This document shows, piece by piece, positions 41,734-52,600 of a stretch of DNA of 64,000 bases. The first letter of the stretch is position 1, and the number at the start of each line of letters is the position of its first letter. The notes beneath the pieces were generated by a model. That model did not search any database and was not told the DNA's origin. It worked only from the letters and a program-made list of their open reading frames with translations. Where the stretch lies: positions 4,308,001 to 4,372,000 of the forward strand of contig JAUEDM010000003.1 of assembly GCA_033439685.1 (NCBI GenBank), given 5' to 3'. The stretch is from Apodospora peruviana. Taxonomy: Eukaryota; Ascomycota; Sordariomycetes; Sordariales; Lasiosphaeriaceae. Made by a program: the position numbers and the translations under genes.

Positions 41734-44569
41734 TGGTTCTGTCGTTCATATCTTGCTAGTCATCTTGTTTACGCCATTCTGCGGCCAATATTTTCCAGAC
41801 TCAACAGCTTGTAAAGATGATGTCCCCGGTAGTGAAGAAATATCAGATTGAGGAATATTCAACAAAAATCTCCAGCTTAGCATGTAAGCAACAGCTGCAA
41901 CACTTTCCCTCTTCTCGCCGGACCGCGCCGCTCGATACAACATTAGTGTTTTGTTGGCGTTGAACGTCGGGCCCCATTGAAGTAGTTGTATGGAAATCCT
42001 TATCGATCTAGGGCCTTGGAATTATTCCTAGGACGTCGGAATCAGATAAAGACCAGTATTTGCCTGTTGATTAAGGGCATGATGGAAGAGGTCAAGCGCC
42101 TCGTTCCTACCAAGAGTAATCAGATCGTACCAGTGTTGGGCGTGAGATAATGTCCAACCGGCCGTGCTGCGTGATACACGGGTGATGGAGTACAGCTGAC
42201 CCAGGCGGGAGAGTTTCGGCATATGAAATCACGTATGTCGTAGTGCTGACATTTATGTGAGAATGGCAACAGGTTGTCGGATGTTGGGGAAGAAACATGC
42301 AGGTGCCGCACGCGGCACCGGGAAGTGAATTCCAGATGTCAAGTTCTAGATCGATGGCATCAAATGACATGCAGGCACGCAGTCGGTTTGTGTATCCCAG
42401 CAACAATTACCATGTCACAGGCTCGGATACCTGAATACCTCCGAAGAGGTGCGCCTGTGCAGCCAGTTCCGTACAACATATCCATGTTCAGGCCTAGTCA
42501 CATAGAAAATCAAATCATTCAACAGACGGGCTGTCTTCGCCGAACAATGCTATCCCAGGTTTCTCGTAGGGAGGCTGGTTAGTTCGACCTTCCACTCCCA
42601 ACCACGAAGATTGGCCTACCGGTACTTCTGTGGCCTGTTGGCTGATAACTTCTGGCAGGTTCTGGGGTTAGCTGCACAATATTTTGGATAGCAAGTTTGG
42701 TCACACTGGTATTCAAAGGCTTTGAAATGCACCGAGCCAACCACCGTACAAGATGCGGTGTGTCTACCTAAGGATCTTACTCATCGTCACCTGCATGCAA
42801 GATTGCCTGCCCCGAAAGTATCGCCGTTTTGTTAATTCAGGGAATCTAGACGGAGATCGTGTCCTGTTGGTTCTCGTGTTCAGGTTTTCCCTCCGACCAG
42901 ACGGCAATGGAGACTAGAGACTCACGGCTGGAGGGCGAATACCATGATCTTGCTTTTCCATGGCCGAGATGCGAAGGACCTCTGGGCCTCATGGACGCAT
43001 ATCCAAGTTATCTCAACAAACAAACAACGATAGACAACAACGGGGCCTCGGTAATGCATATTTCTCTGCAGAATATTGATAGATATTGATCTACGACGCA
43101 GGAGGTACTGAGCCTTGTGGCCGCATCTTAAATGCATCTCGACAGATATCGGCAGATATTGACGCACCTTCTGCGCAGGGAGGACGGATCTGGGACCAAA
43201 TTCAGCCTAGACGCGTGCTCAGAGTTGGTAACAAGGTCCATAAAGGTTGTCAGGCTAGGTGGTCATTTTTCCAGACCATTCAGGGGAGCAAATAACAGGC
43301 AATGAAATCTTCAATCACCCCTAATACCGCACAAGCAACCCTTCGCAGCCCCTTTACCACAACTGAACCATCTCGGCTCGCAGGTCCATAAAAGGCCCAA
43401 CAAGCAACAGGAACTGAGCCAGCAGGAGAGCATCTCGGCAGAGCATGGTAAGTACCTTGGTATGCATGCAATATGTTGGTTCAGCAGGTCTAAAATGAGA
43501 GTGGGACATAGGTTACAGCTGGGAGATTTGTTAAATTCAAACTCCCAAGAGATACGAATTTTCCTTGGTCCTCAGAGTCGAACAGCTTATCGGTATCAGT
43601 GCTGGAACCTGGCTGGAAAGCGGGAGACCCTCACTCACTAAAACTAGACTTAGCGCCTGCTGTGACTAACTCTATCCTCATGTTCATGTGTATGTAAATA
43701 CCTAGTTCTCATGACGATATATCTCTGTCCTCTACTACAGAACATGCTTATATCGCTCCATGGGAGAAGTACCTAAGATATCCGGTATGCACAAAATGTA
43801 CATATACATGTGAGGACTAGAGAGATACTTACCTAGGGTAATAAGTACCGAGGTCGGTCGTGATCTAAGTACCGGTGCCCTGACGATGACTGGAGGGCTG
43901 CACGACATGAAAACGAAGAGAAAACAAATATGTTGTTGTCTGCAAGTAAACAATGCATACGATCTTTGTTGGCTTGGCGCTGGCGAATGATCAGTCCCCG
44001 TGATGTGTCCTGGATATACCAGACAGAATATTCCGTACTTGACAGCGATATGTAATTAACCCGAAAATGTGTGTTAACCCATTTTCAAAGGCAAGTGTGT
44101 GGCGTGGCCGTGGCCGGCTGCGGAAGTTAATACATCCTTGCATTAACACGGGATGTTGGTTCTCAATCCCCATCCGCTTGTCGTCCCTTACCCCCTTTTT
44201 ACCGCCAAGGGCAACCAGTTGGCTCACCTAAGCATCCGTTTACAGAAGGTCCAGTGAAATGGTCTCGTTATCTCCTCGTCAGCACATTGGTAAATGAGCC
44301 ACGACAAATAATTGTGGGAATCTCAGCCCGCAGCCGCCGATTCCTCTCACCGTATTGGTGTATCTACTCCGTACGGGTACACGGTCCAGACTTCTTTCGT
44401 GCGGTAGCATTGTCATTTCTCAACCGTTCCGTTTTGCTAGCCAGAACGTGAATTGGGGAAAGCCCTAGTAGTGCACTTGACCATTTTGCCTACCTTGGAC
44501 CTTTCTTCATCGCACCTTTCTTCTCATGCTGAATCAGACCCTTTTCTGGTGTCTTCTTTATCTCTATTC
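41734..44569. other. Long intergenic region
   Basis: About 2.8 kb, A+T-richer than the flanking genes, with no ORF that I can support. The last 300 bases carry a C/T-rich leader before the MFS gene. Confidence 0.45.
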
Positions 44570-46327
44570 ATGATGGTCGACACGATCAAGAAAGCTATCG
44601 ATGCCGAGAAGCCATCTCCCAGCGCATCAACGGCATCAGACAAGACCGCACCAAAATACACAATACCACCAGCAACGACTACCACAGTTGTAACCGCCGG
44701 CGATGGCCTCGCGTCGACTAAAAAGCGTGGCAAGCCCGCTCGATTCTGGATGATCATCGTGGCTCTCAGCCTGCTCGCTTTCATCTCGGCCCTCGACGCC
44801 ATGATTATCGGAACAGCCCTGCCAACCATCACAGCCGAGCTCGGCGGCTCCTCCGTCTACGTGTGGATTGGCAACTCCTTCGTCCTGGCCGCATCCGCTG
44901 TTCAGCCCCTCGTCGGACAGCTGTCCGACATCTTCGGCCGCAAGATGCCGACGGTCGGCAGCGTTGTGTTCTTCACGCTCGGCAGCGGGCTTGCTGGTGG
45001 CGCCGCCAATCCCGCCATGTTTATCGCCGGCCGCGCCATCCAGGGCATCGGCGCCGGCGGCATCTACGTTCTCATCGACATCATTGCTTGCGATCTGGTG
45101 CCGCTCCGCGACCGCGGCAAGTGGCTGGGCATCATCAACGCCTGGGCCGGCGTCGCAGCCGCCCTCGGTCCGGTACTGGGCGGTGTTCTTGGCCAGGACA
45201 ACTGGCGATGGATCTTCTATCTCAATCTTCCCATCTGCACTGTCGCGCTTGTCACCATCGTGCTGTTCATGCACGTCAACGCGGGCGCCGCGACATCCAG
45301 TGTCAGATCGCTGGACGTCGTCGGCAACTTCATATTCGTCCCAAGCATCGTTTCCTTGCTCATCGGCTTGGTGACTGGCGGCGTCGTCCACCCCTGGTCT
45401 TCGTCCCGCGTCGTCGTGCCCATCGTCCTCGGTGTCGTCGGCTGGATCTGCTTCCACCTGCACCAACACTTTATCGCCCCCAATCCCATGATACCCTCAC
45501 GTCTCTTCTCCAATCGCACCTCGGCCGCGGGCTACATCCTTGGCTTCTTGTCGTCGGTGCTTGTGCAGGCCGCGGGCTACTTTCTGCCCGTCTACTTCCA
45601 GGCCGTCGTCGGCACCACCGTCATGGATTCGGGCGTGTATTTCCTACCCTTCGCCATAGGTACGCTGTTCGCTGCCGCCATGGGAGGCGTAGCCATGAGC
45701 CACTTTGGCGTCTACCGACCCATCCACGCAGTCGCGTTTGCCCTTGCAGCCATCGGGTTCGGCCTGTTCACGCTGCTCCGGTCCGACACGCCCAAGGTAG
45801 CGTGGGCCTGGTATGAGCTGATCGTGGTCTTCGGGCTGGGTCCCACCATCTCCACAGTCCTCCCAGCCATCCTCGCAGGCCTCTCGCAGTCTGACGTGGC
45901 AGCTGCGTCAGCCGTCTTCTCCTTCATCAAGACTTTCGGTTTCGTCTGGGGCGTTTCCATCCCATCTATCATCTTCAATGGTGTTGTCGATAGCAATTTG
46001 CACTCCATCTCCGATTCCAAGCTGCAGAGCCAGCTGGTTAACGGGGGCGCATACGCATTTGCCAGTCAAGCGCATGACCTTGCGCCAACAATTGGTCCGG
46101 TCGTGTGGAGCGAGATTGTTGACGTATACATCGTCAGCTTGAAGGCTGTGTGGTGGTTTGGATTGGCCCTGAGCATTTTGTGCGTATTTGCCGTGGCCAT
46201 CGAGGACAAACTGCACTTGTCAACCGAGTTGGAGACAGATTACGGGCTGCAAGAGAAAGGGCCAAGAGAGAAGAAGAAGGAGAACCTTACGGCCGATGCA
46301 GGGGAGACTAGTTCGACAAGTGTGTAG
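44570..46327 (+). CDS. DHA2-family MFS exporter (14 TM)
   Basis: Single-exon gene of 585 aa from the ATG at 44570 (MMVDTIKK); the open frame continues upstream without a better start. A hydrophilic leader of about 60 residues precedes the first helix (FWMIIVALSLLAFISALDAMIIGTALPTI). DHA2 motifs are GQLSDIFGRKMP after helix 2, GRAIQGIGAGGIYVLIDII and antiporter motif C, GPVLGGVLGQDNWRWIFYLNLPI. Fourteen helices are expected. Relatives include exporters placed in fungal toxin and antibiotic clusters. It lies 3.3 kb beyond the 3' end of the NRPS on the opposite strand, with one unrelated small gene between, so export of the NRPS product is a reasonable guess. Confidence 0.88.
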   Translation: MMVDTIKKAIDAEKPSPSASTASDKTAPKYTIPPATTTTVVTAGDGLASTKKRGKPARFWMIIVALSLLAFISALDAMIIGTALPTITAELGGSSVYVWIGNSFVLAASAVQPLVGQLSDIFGRKMPTVGSVVFFTLGSGLAGGAANPAMFIAGRAIQGIGAGGIYVLIDIIACDLVPLRDRGKWLGIINAWAGVAAALGPVLGGVLGQDNWRWIFYLNLPICTVALVTIVLFMHVNAGAATSSVRSLDVVGNFIFVPSIVSLLIGLVTGGVVHPWSSSRVVVPIVLGVVGWICFHLHQHFIAPNPMIPSRLFSNRTSAAGYILGFLSSVLVQAAGYFLPVYFQAVVGTTVMDSGVYFLPFAIGTLFAAAMGGVAMSHFGVYRPIHAVAFALAAIGFGLFTLLRSDTPKVAWAWYELIVVFGLGPTISTVLPAILAGLSQSDVAAASAVFSFIKTFGFVWGVSIPSIIFNGVVDSNLHSISDSKLQSQLVNGGAYAFASQAHDLAPTIGPVVWSEIVDVYIVSLKAVWWFGLALSILCVFAVAIEDKLHLSTELETDYGLQEKGPREKKKENLTADAGETSSTSV

Positions 46328-47131
46328 AGGGAGACGAAGAGAGATCGGGATTGTGTACATGAAGCAAATTGTTAATGTTGTGCCGCCTCAGTGGTCGACA
46401 TTCCGCCAATCACATTGTTCTGCTAAATACTGGACTCTAATAGCGCTAAGGTTGATCCCACCGTACCTAGCTACGGACACAAGCCCCTGCTAACGCCTAG
46501 GCACTATAAGTTGGAACGCAAACCCTTCCAGGGGTTGCCTGTATCAGCAACGGCGGTTACGATAGCACTCTCCGAACATTATGTATAAAGTTAAAACTTT
46601 ATACTTAGATGGGTGTGCATTCAATACTCACACCACACACTCTGATATTGTTCCTACACTTGTCCGATCTTTTCCCGGCGTAGTTCCACACAAAAGTAAG
46701 GTAGTTAGTTACCTACTGATCGACACACTCGAGCGTGAGTTCACCGAATCGTGTGCGTGTGATAGGCGACAATTCGGCGCAGGCAGCCCAATGGCAGAGA
46801 AAAGTCCGATTGTTGGCTGAAGTGGCGGTTCCACAGCATGGTAGGGCCTCTCTTTGTACGGTAGGCCTCAAGGCCTCGCGCATGAAAGAATTTAAGAAAG
46901 TCTTGGGCTTTCTCGATATCAAGCCTCAGAAGCCGTCATTCATTGTAGTAATTGTGGTTTCCGAATGGAACAAGCAGGATATAAAGTAAACTCATATCTT
47001 CTTGATTTCTAGAGCGGCAGCCCTCCATTCCAACACAGTCTAATCCAAAACCTTCAACCTCACCCCATTTAGTTACCCAATCCAGCTTGCTGCCTCTGCC
47101 AGCACCTCATCGCCACCTGGCCAAATCAGAG
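46328..47131. other. Intergenic, no feature seen
   Basis: About 0.8 kb with no supported ORF or repeat. The last 100 bases are C/T-rich, as expected for the leader of the next gene. Confidence 0.5.
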
Positions 47132-47765
47132 ATGGGCCAGAAGTTCTATGCAGTTGCCAGGGGTGCCAAGGTTGGCATCTTCATGAGCTGGGAGTGAGTA
47201 CATCATTTTAGGCCTTTCATGATGCCCGCGTGTCTTCATCAAGCCCCGAGACACTAAAGCTTAATATCGCACAAATCGTCCCAGCGAGGCCAAGCCGCTG
47301 GTCAACGGCTATAAATGGAACAAATACGAGGCTTCTGCATCCCTGAAGGAGGCCAAAGAGTACATACGAAAGTTCAAACTACCGGCGGATGGGGATGGAG
47401 CGGCCCCGCCTGGAGAATGGGCTCCGTCTGAGTTGGCTGGCAGCAGCCCGGGGAGTCTTCCAGAGCAAAGTGGGCAACGACAGCCGAAATATGGGGAGAA
47501 TTCTGTCATGGGGCAAAATTATAGGACTGGAGGAGGGTGGTCAGAGCAAAGCAACAGTGCAGGGACTGGCTCGAACAATGCGGATGGAAGGAATGTTCGT
47601 CATGGCCGGCGACGGAGGCGTATTGGCGCTGACAAGGGTGCCAAGGATTCGGACAAACTTGCAGTCATGTTCATGTGCAAGCACAGGCTAGCGGAGGCAG
47701 CCGTGATTCAACTGGTGTACAGATCAAAGGCGATGCATACTAGACTAGTTGGCAGAGACTACTAG
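47132..47765 (+). CDS. Viroplasmin-domain (RNase H1 N-terminal-like) protein
   Basis: Two exons, 47132-47193 and 47285-47765, joined in frame across a 91-nt intron, give 180 aa. The splice completes the domain: KFYAVARGAKVGIFMSWD then EAKPLVNGYKWNKYEAS and LKEAKEYI. This is the small hybrid-binding fold found at the N-terminus of eukaryotic RNase H1 and in caulimovirus viroplasmin. No RNase H catalytic domain follows; the rest is Gly/Ser/Gln-rich, with a basic patch GRRRRRIG. Fungal genomes often carry such stand-alone proteins of unknown role. The tail might contain an unnoticed intron, but the frame is open throughout. Confidence 0.75.
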
Positions 47766-49637
47766 TATTGGTAGTTACCAATGTTGGAACGACTTCCGCA
47801 GCAGAGAGCATTTAGTATTTGGCGAATGAGCGGTAGTAACCACTGTTGGAAAAACATTGAAAAGAAGGAACAAGGCGAAGCGGCAGCATACATGTAATGA
47901 CAACATAATGATTTGCTCCTGGCACCGGCATGTTGGAATTTGGCCATCGGTTTGCTGATAAGAGATGGTCAAGAGCGTCCCATCCAGCAGCAAACTGACT
48001 GAATGGTCGAGGTCTTGGGGGCTTCTCAATCGACACTTGGAAGACACATGGAGGAGGAACTATTAAGGTTCACATTCACTTTATCCCAGGCAAATCGTTG
48101 GAGTCTCTGGCTGTTATGACCCGTCTTCTCTTCTTCACAAAACCATGTTCGGGAGCACATCCACCTTGGTATTACGGAAACAATTTCCCGCTGATCCACC
48201 CTGTGAGTGTCTCGCGACGACAACGAGGGAAGCATTGATGAGCGTCAGCTCGTGCCAAGCTCATCAAAAAGCGACATGGATGACTCCAGATTGAGTCTTC
48301 GTTGGCGGGGATTGCCAACAGAGGACACTACGTTCCCCGACAATCTTGACGATGTCCGGTTTGCTTTAACAGAGCACACACCCCTCGACGGTCTGATGAA
48401 CCCAGCAGCATGCAGTCACAACAATTCACATCTTTATATTATGATAAGGTATCTATGTTGCGAAACAATGACTCGGATAACAGCAACTCAGGGAAGAAGC
48501 TGGAAGCCGCTCGACAACATCCATATCTTGAACTGTCTTATCCGCAATCAAGACAAGGGGAACATTGGGATTGTCCAAAAAGCAATTGATGTGGTTGGCG
48601 GAATGATCGAGCAGTGCTATCGATCATGGTATCTCGCGCTGGCTGATCTCCCGTGATGGGGAGAGACCATCGACCGTGAGGTTTTTGCGGTTCGTCGAGG
48701 CATGCCGCAACGTTGCGTTGGGACACCTGGATTGGAGGCGAGTAATCACTCACAGAGTCGTACATCTATATCTAGTACACGTGTCGTTTGGCCCAAACAA
48801 ATGCATTGACTTACTTTATATTATTCCCACTGCTAGTTTCCGACGTGAAGGTTTCTCTCTTCCCGGCGAGGGAGACAAGCTTCCCACGACTCGCATTTTT
48901 GGACTCACTCCATCGAGCAACCTGGTGGTGGAGACGGCCAAGTTGGTGAAGGAGGAGCCCGACATAAAAGTGAAGGAGGATGCGGAAAAGAAGGAGGCGG
49001 GACCAGTGATTAAGGTGGAATGTTGACTTCACACAGAGTAACCGGCCCAGAGATGGATCATTCTTGGAAAAGTTGTTATCAATGAAATCATTCTTACTCG
49101 TCATTAACTACACTAAGTTATTACATCGTAATGTTTGTACGTTAAAGGAAAAAGGAAAAGCATACATTAATAACAGGAGACATAAGAAAACTGAGAAAAA
49201 GGAGCATTGAAGTGATAACATTAAGGCAGTAGCAGGCAATGAAAAACACATTAACAATCAACGCTTGGGGAAAAGACAAAGAACGTCGATACTAGGAAAA
49301 GAAGATCAACTGAAGAGAACGAACATTCAAACCAAAGAAAAGTATCCCGCACCCAACCAGGCCCCAAGTAAACCCTTAGACAAATCCAACGAAACGACGA
49401 AGAAAAAAACAAAGCAGTTTATCCGCAAATAAAGCCCAAAACTTCAGCAGCCTCGTAATGCCAACCCTCTAACATCTCTCATTCTCGCGCCCACTTTTTT
49501 TATCTTCCAGCCACTCAGCTCGTCTTTTTTTCTCTCTTTCATTTATTTCCTTCCACGTTCAAAACCCTTCCGATCACAGCACCTAGTCCTTACTTCCTTG
49601 CCTCTTATCCCCATGGGCCCATCCTTGCTTCCGTGCT
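47766..49637. other. Intergenic region with unsupported open stretches
   Basis: Plus-strand stretches at 48207-48656 and 48676-49026 are open. The second ends in lysine/glutamate motifs (VKEEPDIKVKEDAEKKE) like those around sumoylation sites and could be a last exon, but I cannot build a gene. The segment from about 49100 to 49637 is T-rich on the minus strand and is probably the 3' untranslated region of the NRPS. Confidence 0.4.
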
Positions 49638-52600
49638 CTAACGAACAACAACTCCACCAGCAACACTAGCAGATATCGCTGCCGTAGCTTCCGATATCGA
49701 AGACGGCACAATCGGCCACTCAGCTCCGTCGGCCCCATGCGCTCTCTTGTTACTGTTCCGCTGCTCCTTGCCGCCAATAGTAAACCGTTTGGCTACCAAA
49801 TGGACGGCCTTTTTGGCTAGCGATGGCGATCCTGTCTCTTTGGTGTTGTTGTTAGTGGGCTTGCTTCGCATGACCGGCAGGGTCGCAGCGTTTCGCACAC
49901 CACCGGAAGTTGTTTTGGAGGTGGAGGTGACTGGGTGTGGTGCGGTAGACGCTCTCCTCACACCAGGATCAGTAGCAAGAGGAGCAGTAGGGAGGGATGA
50001 GGCAAGTAACGCCATGTGTCCGCGCACGGTGGGATGGTCAACCAGGTCCTCTAGACGGGCCGTACCCTGGTGTTCCTCAAGTAGCAAGGCCAGCTGCGCA
50101 AGACCGATGATGTCACCTCCAAAAGAGAAGAACGATTTGTCGATATCGACACCGTCGGCATCGTTGAGCGAGAGGACCTGCCGCCAGGCAGAGGTGACTA
50201 TGGTACGGAGCTCAGACTGTTTGGTGCTGCTGAGCTGTTGGAGTCTGGACGATACTTTATCATTGTCCACTGGTAAAGAGACCTCATCAAATGGCATGAG
50301 TCTTGGCTTGCTCCGAAGCTCTTCGGGGGTCGGCAGTTTCACGTCAGGGTTGGAGGCAAAAAGACTGGCTGTTTCGCAGAGCATGTCGAGCGCACGCTGC
50401 GCAAACTCGCGCGGGATGGCTCCGCCTTCAACAAAACTGAGCATGATCTCGTACTTGTCATCGGTTCCACCACTATAGCGCTGAGACAAAACTGACAGAT
50501 CGGCAAAGTCCTCGTTCCCGGACGACGTCGCGCATCCGACTCTATAGTCAACACCACCAACCCCAACCGTAGTAGCTTGGTCGACGTTCTGGTGCTGCAC
50601 CGTCGACGAAAAATACGTCCACGCCGGCCAAGACGTGCAGTGCCGGACGATCTCGCGGAAGCCGAGCACCTCGTGCGGCATGTTGGCAACCTGCTGGTCC
50701 TGGACCTGGTGCAAGAGGCGTCTGGCCGTTTTGAGGGAGTTGAATTTCACTCTGACGGGCAGGAGGTTGAGGCAGGGCCCGATCATGTTGCCTACCCCCT
50801 CGACGGCGGCGTTGCGCCCGCTGATGGTATGCCCAAAAACGACATCCGGGGAGGCGGACACCTGCGCGAGCACGTAAGCCCACGCGGCCTTGACGACGGT
50901 CGCGGTGGTGACGTGGCCCGACTCGACCGGCGGCAGGCTGACCGTCTTTTTGAGCAAGGTGGACGTGGTGGCGGACGAGCTGCGGCAGTAGTTTGGTCCG
51001 TCGCGGCGCACGACCTCGGTCATGGACGACCCAGAAAGCAAATGCTTCCAGTGCTGGTAGTGCTCCGACGTCAGGGCGACGGCCGATGCACGCAAATAGT
51101 TTGCAAACGAGGGCGGGCTGGGCACGGTTTCGTTTCGGTACGCGGCCTGGAGCGCCTCCAGGATCTTGGGGAAGCAGACGCCGTCGTACTGCGCGTGCGA
51201 GATGCGCAGGAGGATTCTGTGGCGGGCGCTGTGGTTTTGTTTGACCACGGTGAACTCAACGAACGGTTCGCCTAGGCGGAGTGTGTTGTTATCGTCTCCG
51301 CCACGATCGCGTCTTGCAAGAAGGCGAGTCATGAACTCTCGTTGGCCTTCGTCGCCGTCGACGTCCACCACGTTGAAGACTGGTCGCAGCGTGCGCAGGA
51401 CGACCTGCAAGAAACGGCCGCCCGAGGGCACGAACACGGTTCTCAAAATATCGAGCGACTGCACGAGCTTGAAGCAGGCGCGCTTGAACTGACCGAGGTT
51501 CAGTGGTCCGTCGCCGTCAAGGTAGAAATAGTTCAGCATCCACCGAGACGGAAGAAGGGCGCCGGCAACGGAAAGGGACTGGAAGTCGGTTGCCGGGAGC
51601 ACGTCCGCGAGACCACCCCTGAAGACACAAACCTGTGGCACGATGTTCGTTTGGAGGAACGCGTCCACATTGGATGCCGCGAGGAGAGAGAACCGTTCGT
51701 AAGAGGGATCGTGCTTGACGGTGGTCTCTTGTTTGGTAATCATGACTTGTCCGCCACTGTTGGTACGTACAACAGAGTGGCCAGACCAAAGGTTAGCGAC
51801 CATCCCGTCAAAGGTCGGATGGCGGAAGACATCTGCCACGGTTAGCGACAGACCTTCGTCCCTGGCATCTCCGACGAGCTTCATTGCCGTGATGCTGTCC
51901 CCGCCGAGATCGAAGAAGCTGTCGTCGCCACTAATGGAGTCCTCGGGTATATCCAGCAGAGAACTCCAAAGAGCCAGGAGTTTCTCCACGTGCGGGCTGC
52001 GGATTGCTTCTTCAATGTTGACTTGCCCGGCGGTCGATGCATTCATGGCTGGCGAATCCGGAAGTGACCAAGTATTGGTATCGGTCGAGTTTGATCTCTC
52101 GGAAGTCATTGAAGCGACCCGAGACATCTCGGACTCGGAGCTCGCTGGGGACGTCGACATACCGCGAAGCTTGGCAATGGCTGCAGGCTTGCTATTGTTG
52201 TTGCTGAGCTCGAAGTCGAATTCTGCAACGGACTGCATGGGTCGGTTGATGAACCCATCCAGGACCTTGGCCATGGACCTCGCCATATCCTGAGCCTGAG
52301 TTTCGCTGATGTGGTCCGACCAGTAGCGGAAGACCACACCCTCGCTCATCTTGGAGGTCTCGATGTTGACCGTAATTGCGTATTCGCTGGGGTCATGACC
52401 CTCCTCCATCTCAAATCGGATGCCATCTGCTGCTCCTCCACTCTCCTCCTCTACGCTCTCGAAGTGATTCTGCGTCGAAATCGATGTGTTGTAAAGCGGT
52501 CTACCCGCTGGTAACCCAAGCTCGTGTTGCACTCTCGCCAGTGAGCAGCGTTGGAACGGTAGACTTTCGAGGTGATGGTCCTGCGCGGTGCGGAAGACGT

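Noticed and set aside
44636..45816. Long ORFs on other frames inside the MFS gene (277 and 317 codons)
   Set aside because: They are shadows in a G+C-rich exon; the third frame has the full DHA2 motif series.
48207..49026. Possible gene with a sumoylation-like tail
   Set aside because: No consistent start or splice could be found and no family is recognised; described only as intergenic open stretches.
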